Assembly (NCBI GenBank): GCA_036936605.1
Contig: JAUPFV010000004.1
Location: 88,934,334-88,998,333, forward strand
From: Limnanthes douglasii subsp. nivea
Lineage: Eukaryota; Streptophyta; Magnoliopsida; Brassicales; Limnanthaceae
Direction: 5' to 3'
DNA length: 64,000 nucleotides
Position numbers and translations under genes: made by a program
Notes under the pieces: generated by a model
Database searches by the model: none
The model's input: the letters and a program-made list of their open reading frames with translations, nothing else
What the model was told of the DNA's origin: nothing
Shown here: piece by piece, positions 10,068 to 21,199 of the stretch
How positions within the stretch are numbered: the stretch's first letter is position 1
How the letters are laid out: every line of letters starts with the position of its first letter

Positions 10068-13035
10068 TTAAGGTTGAGCCTTTGAAGATGGCTCACCTTC
10101 ATCTACCTTCTTTCCCTTAGGATCGTCTTTCTCTTCGTCAATTTTCTCCCCGGAGTGTTCTTCATCATCTGAGGAATCACTAGAGTAGCCATACCTGTCG
10201 CCTTCGGCCATCGTGTGGTAGGGGAGGTCTTCAGGCTCAACATGAAGCCATAAGTCCCCTAGGTTCTTCTTCGGAAACTTTTCATGGAAAAGTAGAACCA
10301 TGTCAGACCTCACATTGGCAAGTAGTAGCTCTTCGCTTTTGATCATCTGGTTGGAATAGGCATTGATCTTGGCTTGGATCTTGGCCTCCTGCTCCTGTAA
10401 CAAAGTAGTTTTCTCCTCGGCAGCCTTGGACACTGTATTTTCAAGGGCAATCTTATCATTGGTCAGGTTGGTGATGATTTGATCCTTGGGTTTGGATTCT
10501 CCCTTTGAGGTGTTAAGGTCTTTCTCCAAACCGGACAGTTTCTCTCGGAGGTCTTTAATGGTTTCCTCTAAAGTGGCAACTTTTGTGGTACTTGTCTGTT
10601 GGTTTCTCTTCAACTCCTCGTTTTCTTCATTTAACATGACAGCATTAGAGGTGGCAGTGCAAAGGTCTTCGGACAGCTTCTCCTTGTCAGACTTGAGATC
10701 TTTGATGATATCAGCCTGGCTCCGAACTTGTCTCTCCAACGCAAGTACAGGCTGCACATTGCTTAACAAGGAGTGAGCTATAGCATCCCTTTCACTAGAA
10801 ACACTAAAAGTCTTACCATTAAAAGTGACCGTGTTAGAGGTGCTTGGAGGAAGGTAAGGCCTAGCAAAGTCATCTCTGGGGAGATTGAGGAAGTATTCAC
10901 CAAGCTCACAAAGACTGGTGATGTCTACTCCATCGATGTTGATATCTCCCCCCCCCTCAACCTCATCAGTATGAAAGTCGCCCGGAATCTCCTCGGCATG
11001 CGTTGGGTCAGCAGGGTCAGCATGGACAGAAAGCTCCGGATCCCGGAGAGAAAGCTCGTCTCCCTTAGACGTTTTCTTCTTCTTGGCCTCCCGGTCTGTG
11101 CCTTCGCTTCCCTGTTTACGATTCCTCTTAGAAGCCCTTGGAGGTTTTGGGAGGTTCGCTTCTTGTTTCTCAGTCTCTTGCTCCACCACTTCCAGGAGAG
11201 CAGCATCAATTTGGCTCTGGGCTAGCCCCTCCGGATCTATTGGAGCATCCTTCTCTGCATCAGGAGGGTTAGCATCACCCGCCACTTTTTTTCCCTTATT
11301 CTTCTTGCCTTTTATCTTGCTCGGGGCTTTGGCCCGGCCTGGCAGGAAGAGTGTCCCATCTGGTTTATGGGTCATCTTAAGTACAACGTCCGGAGAAGGC
11401 TGGGTGGTGAGATCCTCCCAGGTCAAGTCTCTCCGACCTGTGGTGTTCCACAGGTGAGACTTGCCAAGTTTCCACTGGTGAAAGCAGCGTGGAATCGGTT
11501 CCCCCATTCCTCAGTAGCCCATGCATTAATCTTGCCACAAGTAACCTGCCCAGTTTTCAAGTAGTCACTAAACTCCTTGGGCAGTTCTGCTAAGACAAAA
11601 GCAAGACAAATTAGTACAAATTAAGTCTAAAAAGAAAAGGGAAGAGAGACAAAAATATAAAGGCAAGATACTTACGGTCACTCCTCCATATGCTTCTGAG
11701 GAGCCTTGGGTTCTCTCCGGATTTTATCTTCCTGCCATTCTCCCAGGCACCACTGACAAATAGGAACTGGGTCCTCTAATTCCTCTCTGCCTCCAGCAAA
11801 TCATCCACCGCCTTGAAGTCATCCCCCATGTTAAAGTGGTAGAAGGGGATGTGGTGGTTTCTACACAGGCTAGCCACTGCAACGAACTCCTCCATGGGCA
11901 GAGGGATCCCGGACAGCCTTGATGCCATGATGCATGACATAAGGGTATACCAAGCGTTGGGGCTCAGCTGGCTCGGACAGAGTTTGATCAGGTGGAAATA
12001 TCTGACAATCTCTGGATCTAATGGGAACCTGAGCCCCCAGTTGAACAGCTCTGTGAACATGACCACTTCACTCAACTTGCAGTCCATGGGGGTCTCCGGG
12101 TGTATAAGAATCCTGATCTTTACATTTTCTGGAATGCCCCACTTCGAACGCATCCTGCCCAGCTCAGCAGTGTGGATGAATGCGTAGTTGATTTTTTGTA
12201 AAGAGAGAAGGTAATTAACACTGACCTTGTGAAAACAAGGCCCCACTCTTCCTTCCAGACTCTCCGGCAGATCTGGATGCCTCAAGTACAATTTCTCCTT
12301 GCCTTTATCCTTCTTGGCAACTATTTCTTTGCTGGTCTGACCGGAGGGCTCAGACTTAAATGGGGCCTCTTCAACAGAGTCCTTCATCACTTCCTCCATG
12401 ATTGTTGAAGGGATTTCAGCAACTGTAGTGGGGGGAGGGTTCAAACTTGACTCAGCCTTGTCTCCGGACTGATGGGCCTCAGTGCCCCTTTGATTTCTGC
12501 TCTCCGGTAGAGTGTTTGGAACAGAAGTTTCTAGTTGAAGGTTTGGATTGGAGCCCTCCGGTCCGGACAGCCTGCCCTTGGGGGCTCTAATAGGCACCTC
12601 TGATCCGGTGCTGCTGTCCTTTGCCCCCGACCTTGAGGGAGTATTTTTAGACCCTTGGCCTTTAACCAACCGGCCTTTCTTCCTATCGACCAACTTTTCA
12701 GGAGAGTGCTCCGTATCTGATCCCATTGCAATGAAAGGAGAGAGTTTTTTTAGGCTAGTGGCTGTAACTTCTGGCTCGACAGCAGGCTCCGATTCCTGAA
12801 CTGAGGAACCAAAGATTATGGGGGAAAGGTTGGTTTGAAATAATTTTCTAGGCTTAGTGCCTTTGGAAGAAGAAGAGCCTCGGTCTGACTCGGTAGCATA
12901 GGTGATCGGTCTATCAACAGGCGAGGTAGGTAACCCTGCTGCAATCCGTCTTTCTCTTTCGACTTTTTGAGCCTTTTCTAACTCAGAAAGGTTGAGCCAC
13001 CCGCCTTTGACAAGAGCGTTCCTCGCTGTAAACAT
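10068..13035 (-). pseudogene. Element A antisense gene, two exons, putative gypsy-type transposon protein (PF04195-like), disabled
   Basis: Exon 1 runs 13035-11676 from ATG (MFTARNALVKGGWLNLSELE). An 89-bp intron (GT at 11675, AG at 11587) follows, then exon 2 runs 11586-10068. The central region (TELFNWGLRFPLDPEIVRYF, KLCPSQLSPNAWYTLMSCI) resembles the plant putative gypsy-type transposon domain. Exon 2 holds a Lys-rich segment, a long coiled coil (about 10770-10300) and an acidic tail ending SSKAQP. Against the intact copy in B there is a Trp-to-TAG near 11779, and a 2-base deletion near 11462 shifts exon 2 relative to its start. Function is unknown; extra ORFs of this kind are established in Tat elements. 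Confidence 0.88.
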
Positions 13036-13133
13036 AAACTATTGAACTAAGTTTTTGCTTTAGAGAGAGAAAGCTTTGAGAGTTTTTGCAGAAGTAAATT
13101 TGAAGGAGATGGTAAAACAGTAGAAATGAGTTT

Positions 13134-13316
13134 GTATTTATAGTAAATCTGAAAAAGGAAGTTGATTCCTAGGAGAATTCGAAAAGTTTGGCAATGATTA
13201 AAAGACGGCACTAATGTCACCACCTGTAATTAAAGAGGTTGCTTTTCGAAGAAGGTGGGTTCGAAATTCAAGGTGAAAAAACGACTGAAGCAACCAATCA
13301 GAAAGTGACACGTGTC
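13134..13316 (-). promoter_or_regulatory. Element A antisense-gene promoter: TATA box and G-box
   Basis: On the minus strand CTATAAATAC lies at 13143-13134, about 100 bases before the antisense ATG. The palindrome GACACGTGTC with the CACGTG G-box core lies at 13307-13316, about 165 bases upstream of the TATA box. Both motifs and both spacings recur in element B. A CCAAT-like motif lies at 13292-13298. Confidence 0.7.
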
Positions 13317-13483
13317 CCACGAACTCTGGCAAAAACCATTTTGAATTCGTGAAGCTTTATCTGTCCGGATAAACCCATAGCCCAAATTGACAGACCTGTC
13401 CGGATTAAAACTACCCCTGATGTCGGACTGTTTTTCAGGTCTTTGACAAGAATATTTGCACAAACACCTAAAAAAGAGGCTCC

Positions 13484-13909
13484 TGATGAGTCCGAATTCT
13501 GCATGCTCCCCGGACAAAGACAGATCGGTCCAAGGCCTCCGGACCGGACAGGTCACACGAACCGGACAGATCACTTCGAACACTCTGACCATAGGACTGT
13601 TCGAACTATGACAAAAGTACTAAAAAACCTAAACACTTCTTGACTAAGCTGCTTGCTCTTCTACTTAGAGTTCATGGGTCTTTGAACATGACCCGGGTCC
13701 ATTAAACATGACCCGAAAGCCCATAAGGGCCCAAACATCAGGGTATAAATACCCAACCACCTGCATTAAGTATCGGCAATGAGAATTAACTGCTACCAGC
13801 CAGCTTAATTATCTCTCTACTCTCTACCCTAAACACATAACACCCACACACTACTATAAAACACCAAACAAATTACTAGCCTACCCTCAGGCGATAATTG
13901 TCCACACCA
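13484..13909 (+). repeat. Element A 3' LTR
   Basis: Same termini and length (426 bp) as the 5' LTR. Preceded by a short polypurine tract, aaaaaagagg at about 13470-13479, then ctcc. Followed by the target duplication atgtt. Confidence 0.95.
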
Positions 13910-14107
13910 ATGTTAAATTATTTTTAATTTAACAAATTTAATGATTTAATGATTTAAAGTTTAATATAATAATAAAAAATTATTTAGATTTCTTTATCAA
14001 CAATAAAGTTAGTCTTATACAAATGAAAGGTTTAAGCTAAACCCAATAATTGTGTTATGTATGAATGGATTCATGGGCCATAAATCAAATTTTATCAATA
14101 TATAAGT

Positions 14108-15703
14108 CTGTTGGCTAAAAAATATGGTAGGTCCCTCATGTTTGTCAATTCTGTCACCTTAGTTCATATCATTTACATCTGTAATAAACGGATCTCTCAT
14201 GTTTCGAAAAACGCAATAAACAAGTCTTATCCTATCCAAATTCAACCTCTAATTTCATAATTACTCTTTGGTTTTCCACATCAGCGTCCACGTAAAATGT
14301 GATGTGGACATAGTAAAACCACATTTTTTTACTTGTTTACTTTAATCCACATTTATTTATCTAATATATTTCACATACACGACCCAAATTAGATAAAAAA
14401 ATTAACATAATCCATTATTTACAATTATAATTAGCCCAAATTAAAATAACCCAATTTTAAACCCAATAACCCATCTTATTTCCCTGCACACGATCTTTAT
14501 CTTCATTGTTGAAATTGTGTAATATAGTTTCATCAGCACACATCCAATTTGTAGCACACATCCAATATTGCTACAAATTAGTGCGTTTTATAAACAGTAG
14601 AACGTAAAACAAAAGAGCACCAATTGGTGTCATTAACTCTTACTAGTATGTTTTACAAAGGATATTGGAAAATTGAACCAGATTATGTGTGGTCATTTCA
14701 ATTTGAAAAATAAATAAATACCATTAACGTGGGTTGTCATTAGAATTGATGGCTGCCACTTTCAGACGGAAAAGATTAACATATTTTGTTTATCTTTCTA
14801 ACTCTATGTTGGATTTGATCTTTTGATTGGGCTTACTACACTACTAAGGGGAAAAATCGGCTCTCTTTCACCCTTCGTTTCTCTATTTATTTAGACCTAA
14901 TTTTGCATTCGATCAACAAACCTAACACTTTTTTTATAAACTTTTTTTTATCATAAAGCGTGGATACCTAGAAGAATCTAGCTATCAACCTCAATCCAGA
15001 TTTAAATGCAATCCAAAAAGTTGATTTTTTTCTTTATGTTATTAAGTTTGATTTCTTATGAGTTGCGTTTCGTATTTTGTTATGTTGGATATTGCGTTGA
15101 TGGGGAGTAAGATTAATTTTGTTATCTAAACGAAAATTTCTAGGGTGAATTGAATGTTCGCTTTGTTTCGTGCCAGTAACCCAGATTTGCAGAGCGAAAA
15201 CATTCTACTTTTAATAAAATGTACAAGTAACATGGATTATTTGACTAATTTGCAGCTATATTGTAGGCTTTTGCTGATGAAACTATACCAGATGATTACA
15301 ACGATTGAAGATCGAGATCAGGTGCATGGGAAGAAGATGGGTTATTGTGTTTTAAGTTGGGTTATTTTAATTTGGTTTGGTTATAATTGTAAACAATGGG
15401 CTCAGGTTAGTTTTTTTATTTAATTTGGGAAATGTATGGGTAATATTTTAGGATAATTAAGTGTGGTGTAAAGTAAAAAGTAAAAAATATGTTTTTACTA
15501 TGTTCACATCGGCGTCCTACGTGACGTTGATGTGGAAAGTCAAAGGGTAATCATGGAAGGAAAGTTGGACTGGTGTAAAAAGGATTTGTTATTGCATTTT
15601 CGGAAACATAGGGGGCCCGTTTATTATAAAGGTAAAGATGTGGACTAACGTGAGATAATTAAAAAACATGGGAGACCTCTCATGTTTCTTAGCCTAAGTT
15701 TGT
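14108..15703. mobile_element. Non-coding element with ~480-bp imperfect terminal inverted repeats
   Basis: The left arm (about 14108-14590) and right arm (about 15225-15703) are reverse complements with scattered mismatches and indels. Matching landmarks are TTGGCTAA at the left end with TTAGCCTAA at the right, the (C/G)ATGTGGAC segments, and the shared stretch caaattaaaataaccca. The middle (14600-15200) encodes nothing recognisable. Long arms without coding capacity fit a foldback or non-autonomous MULE-like element; no target duplication was found, so class is uncertain. A small open frame inside the right arm (15154-15423) is not a gene. Confidence 0.65.
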
Positions 15704-16189
15704 CATGTTTATTGCGAATATTGAAACAATAATATAATACTTAATAAAAAAGATTCTCTTTACACATTTAATACTTATAAATCAATAGAGCGACTAGGTC
15801 GAACTTCATCAATATTTGCTTATGTGGGAAGAAAGTTCTGATAAATATATGAACGGTAAATACGTTCAAAATATTTCGAGAAGAGTCACACGAAAATTAG
15901 AGAAAAGATAACACGCGAATTATAGATTGAGAAGCTCAAGTAGTAAAAGAATAATAACTGTTCACAATTTCCAGTAAAATGTATATCGTCTTATATAGTA
16001 ATGGTGGTAGCCTTTAGGCCTACATAATTAGTCCATTTTGTATTATTCTGCCATACTAATTTACTAATATTAAACACACTTAATCCTTATTATACAAAGT
16101 ACCCTCAATGTTATACATTTGTCTGGTTCATATTACAAAGTAAGTATTGGTCCAATATTTTACTGGTTTGACATACAAATCAGATAAAT

Positions 16190-16287
16190 CTTACCGGACT
16201 CCTCAAACCGAAAGGCATAACCTTATAAAAATACAACCCTCACCCTATTTCGGTGATGAATGTATTGTGATCTTGATATTTTAGATC
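16190..16287 (-). pseudogene. Ty3/gypsy RT fragment, copy 1
   Basis: The minus strand reads DQDHNTFIT, then FYKVMPFGL, the conserved stretch around the PFGL motif of gypsy reverse transcriptase. An internal stop and the short length make it a relic. It is duplicated at 17612-17780. Confidence 0.6.
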
Positions 16288-17143
16288 CAAGTAACACGAA
16301 TTATATGACTAATTTACAGCTAATTTGTAGGCTTTTACTAATGAAACTATAGCCGACGATTACAATGATGAAGATCGAGATCAAGTGCAAGGGAAGAAGA
16401 TAGATTATTGGGTTTTAAGCTGGGTTATTTTAATTTGGTTTGGTTATAATTATAAACATTGGGCTCGATTTAGTTTTTTATTTGATTTAGGAAAAGTATG
16501 GGTAATATATTATGATAAATAAGTGCGGTGTAAAGTAAAAAGTAAAAAAATATGTTTTTACTATGTTCACATCAGCGTCCTACATGACGGTGATGTGGAA
16601 ATTCAAAGGGTAATCATGGAAGGAAAGTTAGACTGGTGTAAAAAAGAATCTATTATTTCATTTTTAGAAACATGGGAGACCCGTTTATTACAAAGGTAAA
16701 AGATGTGGACTAACGTCAGACAATTGACAAACATGGCAGACCTGTCATATTTCTTAGCCTAATTTTGTCATGTGTATTGAGAATAGTAAAATAATAATAT
16801 AATATTTAATAAGCAATTCTATCTCTATACATTTAATACTTATAATTCAATAAAGCGACTAGGTCGAACTTCATCGACATCTCATTTTGTGGGAAGAGAG
16901 TTCTGATAATTATCTAAACAGTAAATACGTCTAAAATATTTCGAGAAGAGTCGTAAAAAAATTAGAGAAGAGATAACACGTGAATTATAGATTGAGTAGC
17001 TCAAGTAGTAAAAGAATAATAATTGTTCACCCTTCCTAATAAAATGTATATTATCTTATATAGTAATGGTGGCAGCCTTTAGACATACATAATTAGTCCA
17101 TTTTTTGTTATCCTACCTCATTCATTTACTAATATTAAACACA

Positions 17144-17491
17144 TGCTTTGAACAGTAACTCGTCCCTGGACTATCCACTTTGGTGACAGATAGTCCCTGG
17201 ACTTTCAAAAGTCCGTTGGTAGTCCCTGGACTATCCAGTTTGGATAAAGTTAGTCCCATGCGCATGTTTATTAAGGAGAATAACTTTATCAAAAATAGAA
17301 AGTCAAAGGACTAAATTTATTGAAAATGAATAGTTGAAGGACTATCTGTCACAAAAATTGATAGTCAGCACATGCAAGGGGATTAACTTTTTCCAAACTA
17401 GATAGTCGAGGGACTACGAACGGACTTTTGAAAGTCCAGGGACTATCTGTCACCAAGTGTGATAGTCCAGGGACGAGTTACTGTTCAAAGC
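17144..17491. mobile_element. 348-bp MITE with ~95-bp TIRs and 11-bp target duplication
   Basis: The ends are GCTTTGAACAGTAACTCGTC and its reverse complement, and the arms stay nearly complementary for about 95 bases. The flanking direct repeat tattaaacaca occurs at 17133-17143 and 17492-17502. The paralogous copy has a single uninterrupted tattaaacaca at 16068-16078, i.e. the empty site. A 9-11 bp duplication is typical of Mutator-like elements. No coding capacity. Confidence 0.92.
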
Positions 17492-17611
17492 TATTAAACA
17501 CACTTAATCCTTATTACACAAAATACCCTCAATGTTATATATTTGTTCTATTCATATTACAAAGTAATTATTGGTCCAGTATTTTACTGGTTTGACATAC
17601 AAATCGAATAA

Positions 17612-17780
17612 ATCTTATCGGATTCTTTAGACCGAAAGGCATAACCTTATAAAAATACAACCCTCTATCGGTGATGAATGTAATATGATCTTGATCATTC
17701 AGATCCATCTCTATCTGATTGTACCCATCAAACGCATCCATAAAGGATAATAACTTATTGCTAGAAGTATAATCTATTAT
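17612..17780 (-). pseudogene. Ty3/gypsy RT fragment, copy 2
   Basis: Longer than copy 1. The minus strand gives SNKLLSFMDAFDGYNQI, then a DQDH-like segment and YKVMPFGL with indels. It therefore spans the same region of RT as in the Tat elements nearby but is clearly diverged from them. Confidence 0.6.
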
Positions 17781-17804
17781 ATTTATGTCTCATACTTATA
17801 GCCA

Positions 17805-18030
17805 AATTTGTAGGCTTTGGTCGTACATAATATGCGATCAAAGTCTAACTTTTTTATCAAATACAAATAGACCACTTTATCGCATCTAATGTGTGACTCC
17901 CATATTATAAATCGTGCAATTTATGCGATAAAATGATATGTTTCTATTTGAAATGAAAAAATAGCCATCGGTCGCGCATTATGTGCGACTATTGAGCCAT
18001 ATAATGTAAACAATGTGCGATATACAATAG
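17805..18030. repeat. Clustered TGCGAT/GTGCGAC short repeats, possible transposon subterminal region
   Basis: Motifs such as atatgcgat, atgtgcgac and tgtgcgat recur within ~200 bases in both orientations. A similar cluster (gtgcgagtg, gtcgcacatatg, ttgcacatg) lies at about 21640-21790. The two clusters flank the MULE/FAR1-type relic and may be its degraded ends; no clean terminal repeat was seen. Confidence 0.35.
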
Positions 18031-18179
18031 TATGGAATTTAAGACCAAATAACCATACATAAACCATAAACTGATATAACATTTAACATAAGATGAAACT
18101 ACATCAATTAAAAATAAATACAAGATAAGATTAATTTATGGCAATAACATTTAACATCAAAGTAAGATAAATATTATAA

Positions 18180-20950
18180 CTTATTAGTTAAAGTCATATA
18201 CTCCGTTAAATTCAAGAGGTTTGAAATTTTCTATCGAATCCACTTGTTCAGGAAGTTGCTCCTCCAAGTCAGTTATCATATCTTTTGTAATGAAATTAGT
18301 AAATTTCAACTACCATATGTTGAATGTTTTTTGCCTTACTTTATACCCCATGTTGAACACCCAAACTATTAGTTCAGATCATAAATGATTATACCTAGTA
18401 AAAATTTCTTCACAAATATGTAGATACAAAGAGGGAGCTCCTAGACGGTTCTACATGTAGTACATTGTATACATGACTTTATAAAAAAGCATCGGTGGTC
18501 TCATCCGACCTTGTTATCTAAACAATCTTAATGGCTTGAAACAAGTAGTTGTCTTCGTCAATGATCCATTTTATACCTAAAATAGTTCACATTTTGCTAT
18601 GATATGTTATTTGGTATAGGAATAAATATACAAAACATAAATATAAATATATACATAAATCATATTTGACAAAAAAATCTACTTAGCGAGAAATCATATT
18701 TGGTGAGAAATTTTAATTGGCAGGATATTAAGCGTCAAACTATCTGACAAAAATTTGATGGCTAATTGATGGCAAATTAATACAAAACTAAGGAGTAATT
18801 AAGTTCCAGTGTAATATGCGAAATCAAGTATTACACAATGAAGTTCGATAGTGTACTAACATAGTATAAGAATGCTTAAAAAGTTTGAAAATGAAAATTA
18901 ACATACTCAAATGTTATTTTTGGCCAGATCAATCAATACTGCTTATTTGTTACGGTTCAATCGATGGATGGTGCGCTTTCGATAATTTTTTTGAATTTAT
19001 TGTACTATGGAACCGAGAAAAAACTCATTTCCTCAATATAGTATTGACTCCGTACGAAGTATAATTTTGGAGACAATCTATCCGGAGGAGTTGTAAGGTA
19101 TAAAATTAAATTTAAGAATTAAAGAAACATTACAAACTTAATTTTTTTTATAAAAACAATATTATTGATATACTTACGTGTACGAAACGGATGTCATGTT
19201 CGGAAAAAAAAAAAACCAATCTCTATAATGGATACAAAACAAGATGGACAACCACGTAATGGTTAATTGGTTAAACTTTGACGTAAATATATATGATATA
19301 CAAAATATTGATATTGAGTGGTTATCACTAATCCAGTTTCAGAAAATTTAATCCAACAATGTGTTTTCCGGATGACTTTTGAACCAATCTAACATATATA
19401 GTAAATCATCTAAAACATCCGTTGAATCATAAACATCAAACTATAAGTCTCGATGCCCATTTAATTCCAAGATCAAAATATACGTCTAACAGAATTCCAA
19501 CTGTCTTTTTTTTATCCTATATCGCTCTTGATATGGTTTGATAACCACACTATATGTCTAGTATAAACTCTACCAATCTTATAATAAAAAGATGTAAAAA
19601 TAGCAGAATGCACCCCGCGTATATATTTACATTTTTGTGGTTAATAAAAAAATTCTAATCTACCCTTTTGTGTAGTGAGAGCTTTTGGTACTAAGAATAA
19701 AGACACTTTTGAGGCAGTGGTGCTACCTCACGTACCCATGAGTGTGATATACCTTTCAGTTTCTCAATAACATGTTTCCAATAATTGGGTCCCGTTTAGT
19801 CGATCTGTCTCGACCACTTTTTTATACCTCTAGTAATAACAGGTTCTTTAGGCTTTATAGTATTACTGGTTTCTGGTTTTAGAATCCGCATAACCCTATT
19901 AATAATATGATCTTGAACGTCAGTCCCGTAACCATGTATGGAACTGTCTATGATGGATAGCTTCTTATAGATCATCTTCACACGTAGTTACATCTCTAGG
20001 AATAATATCTAGTTTTTTCCAAAATATATCACGATCGTCTTTATGAATGCATCTACCTTTTTTTTATCGTAGTTATTTCACATGCTCAACTCTTGTATTT
20101 TCCTAATATTACATCCACATGCTACATAATTTACGCCTATATCTTTAGTTCGTTTCTAAGTCAACTCGATTTAGTGAATGCATAGCTACATAATTTCTCA
20201 AAACGTTTAATTCTATTACACATATTAATACAAAACTTACTTAGATCGAAAGATTTAAAAGTATTTGAATGTTGAAAAAGTAACAACTTGTGTACTTTGT
20301 CTAGAAAAAATCAAAAATACATTGGTTAGTACCAATGAAAAAAATTGTACTAAATATATAACATTGAAAACAAAATTCACACTTACTGGTTGGTTATTCT
20401 ATTGCCATAATATTTGATATCGCCGGTTCGATGATTAAGATTTGTTTTGCCATATTTTGTTATCCATGTTATAACACAGTCTATACATTTTGGGTAAGCT
20501 GTGAAAAATTCACAAAATATGTTAGATTTGTTTTATAATATTCGAAAACAAAATTATGAAACTTCATCAAATCATCAGTATCGTCTCTAGAAGCATCAAC
20601 CTTTTAACCATGCAAAATATGTCCTTGTTTATACGCCATTTTCATAACAAATGGATTCCGTCAAGAAATAGATCTACAATAGCTAGCATCAATACGAACT
20701 CTCAATCTGTCAAAATGACACTAGAAAAAAAAATACTTATCATCCATCATAACACCTTCTAGAACACTTAAAACCCACATACAGTTGACTTACCTCTCCA
20801 CACTCATAAACATAAAGAAACGTAAAATGTAAGTTATGTTGAAGTTACACCAACAATATCAAGCATTGAAGTTCTATACGTCGTCGTCTTGTATGCAAAA
20901 TCCATGATAAGTACATGTGCGAATGTAGGCAATAAGTCAATGCATGTTGG
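18180..20950 (-). pseudogene. MULE/FAR1-type transposase relic
   Basis: At 20950-20800 the minus strand reads, with one frame change, AHPTCIDLLPTFAHVLIMDF, then AYKTTTYRTSMLDIVGVTST and a stop. This is the start of the MULE transposase core shared by Mutator-like transposases and FAR1-related proteins (family pattern: MD-TYKT-Y--PLLEIVGVT). About 0.9 kb downstream, 19981-19796 encodes RILKPETSNTIKPKEPVITR, resembling the proline/lysine linker near the C-terminus of such proteins. An open stretch near 18180-18290 (DLEEQLPEQVDSIENFKPLE) may be the tail. Many stops; not functional. Whether it was a transposon or a domesticated gene cannot be told. Confidence 0.55.
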
Positions 20951-21199
20951 ATGCGCAATAATAAATCGGTGAGCACATCTGTTGCATCATTTGTTTGATG
21001 CCACATGTAGTAATTATATTTCTTCAATTTTGTCAACAATTATTTTATTTGAGATTGACCATATTTTTCAACATCACGATATTTTTACGGAAATTATAGA
21101 TCGTACATATGTTGGAAATATTTTTGACGTTATGGATATTAAAATCAGCATACATTTTCATAGGACGTAAACCAGTGAAAGATAAACTATGGACTAATT

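Larger units (their letters stand above)
3457..13909 (+). mobile_element. Element A: complete Ty3/gypsy Tat-clade LTR retrotransposon, mutated
   Basis: Order: 5' LTR, PBS, gag-protease, in-frame UAG, RT, RNase H, second RNase H, integrase, then a convergent antisense gene, PPT, 3' LTR. The second RNase H and the extra antisense ORF between pol and the 3' LTR are known hallmarks of the plant Tat clade (Ogre/Retand/Grande relatives). The 426-bp LTRs differ at about 11 sites by my hand count (~2.6%), so insertion is roughly of the order of a million years old under usual plant rates. Flanking 5-mers are atatt (3452-3456) and atgtt (13910-13914), a target duplication with one mismatch. Pol and the antisense gene each carry several disabling mutations, so it could move only with proteins from elsewhere. 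Confidence 0.95.
15224..17700. repeat. 1.06-kb tandem duplication
   Basis: Copy 1 spans 15224-16287 and copy 2 starts at 16288 (both begin caagtaaca) and runs to about 17700. Shared segments include the right arm of the inverted-repeat element and a unique stretch (gcgactaggtcgaacttcatc). They also share a fragment of gypsy RT. Copy 2 alone carries a 348-bp MITE. Divergence is roughly a tenth of sites by eye, so the duplication is old. Confidence 0.85.

Noticed and set aside
10773..11225. Plus-strand open frames across the antisense gene of element A, and similar opposite-strand frames in B, C and the gag regions
   Set aside because: They are shadows of well-supported coding sequence on the other strand and show no motifs.
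15154..15423. 89-residue plus-strand open frame
   Set aside because: It overlaps the right arm of the inverted-repeat element, is disrupted in the tandem copy at 16.3 kb and has no recognisable motif.
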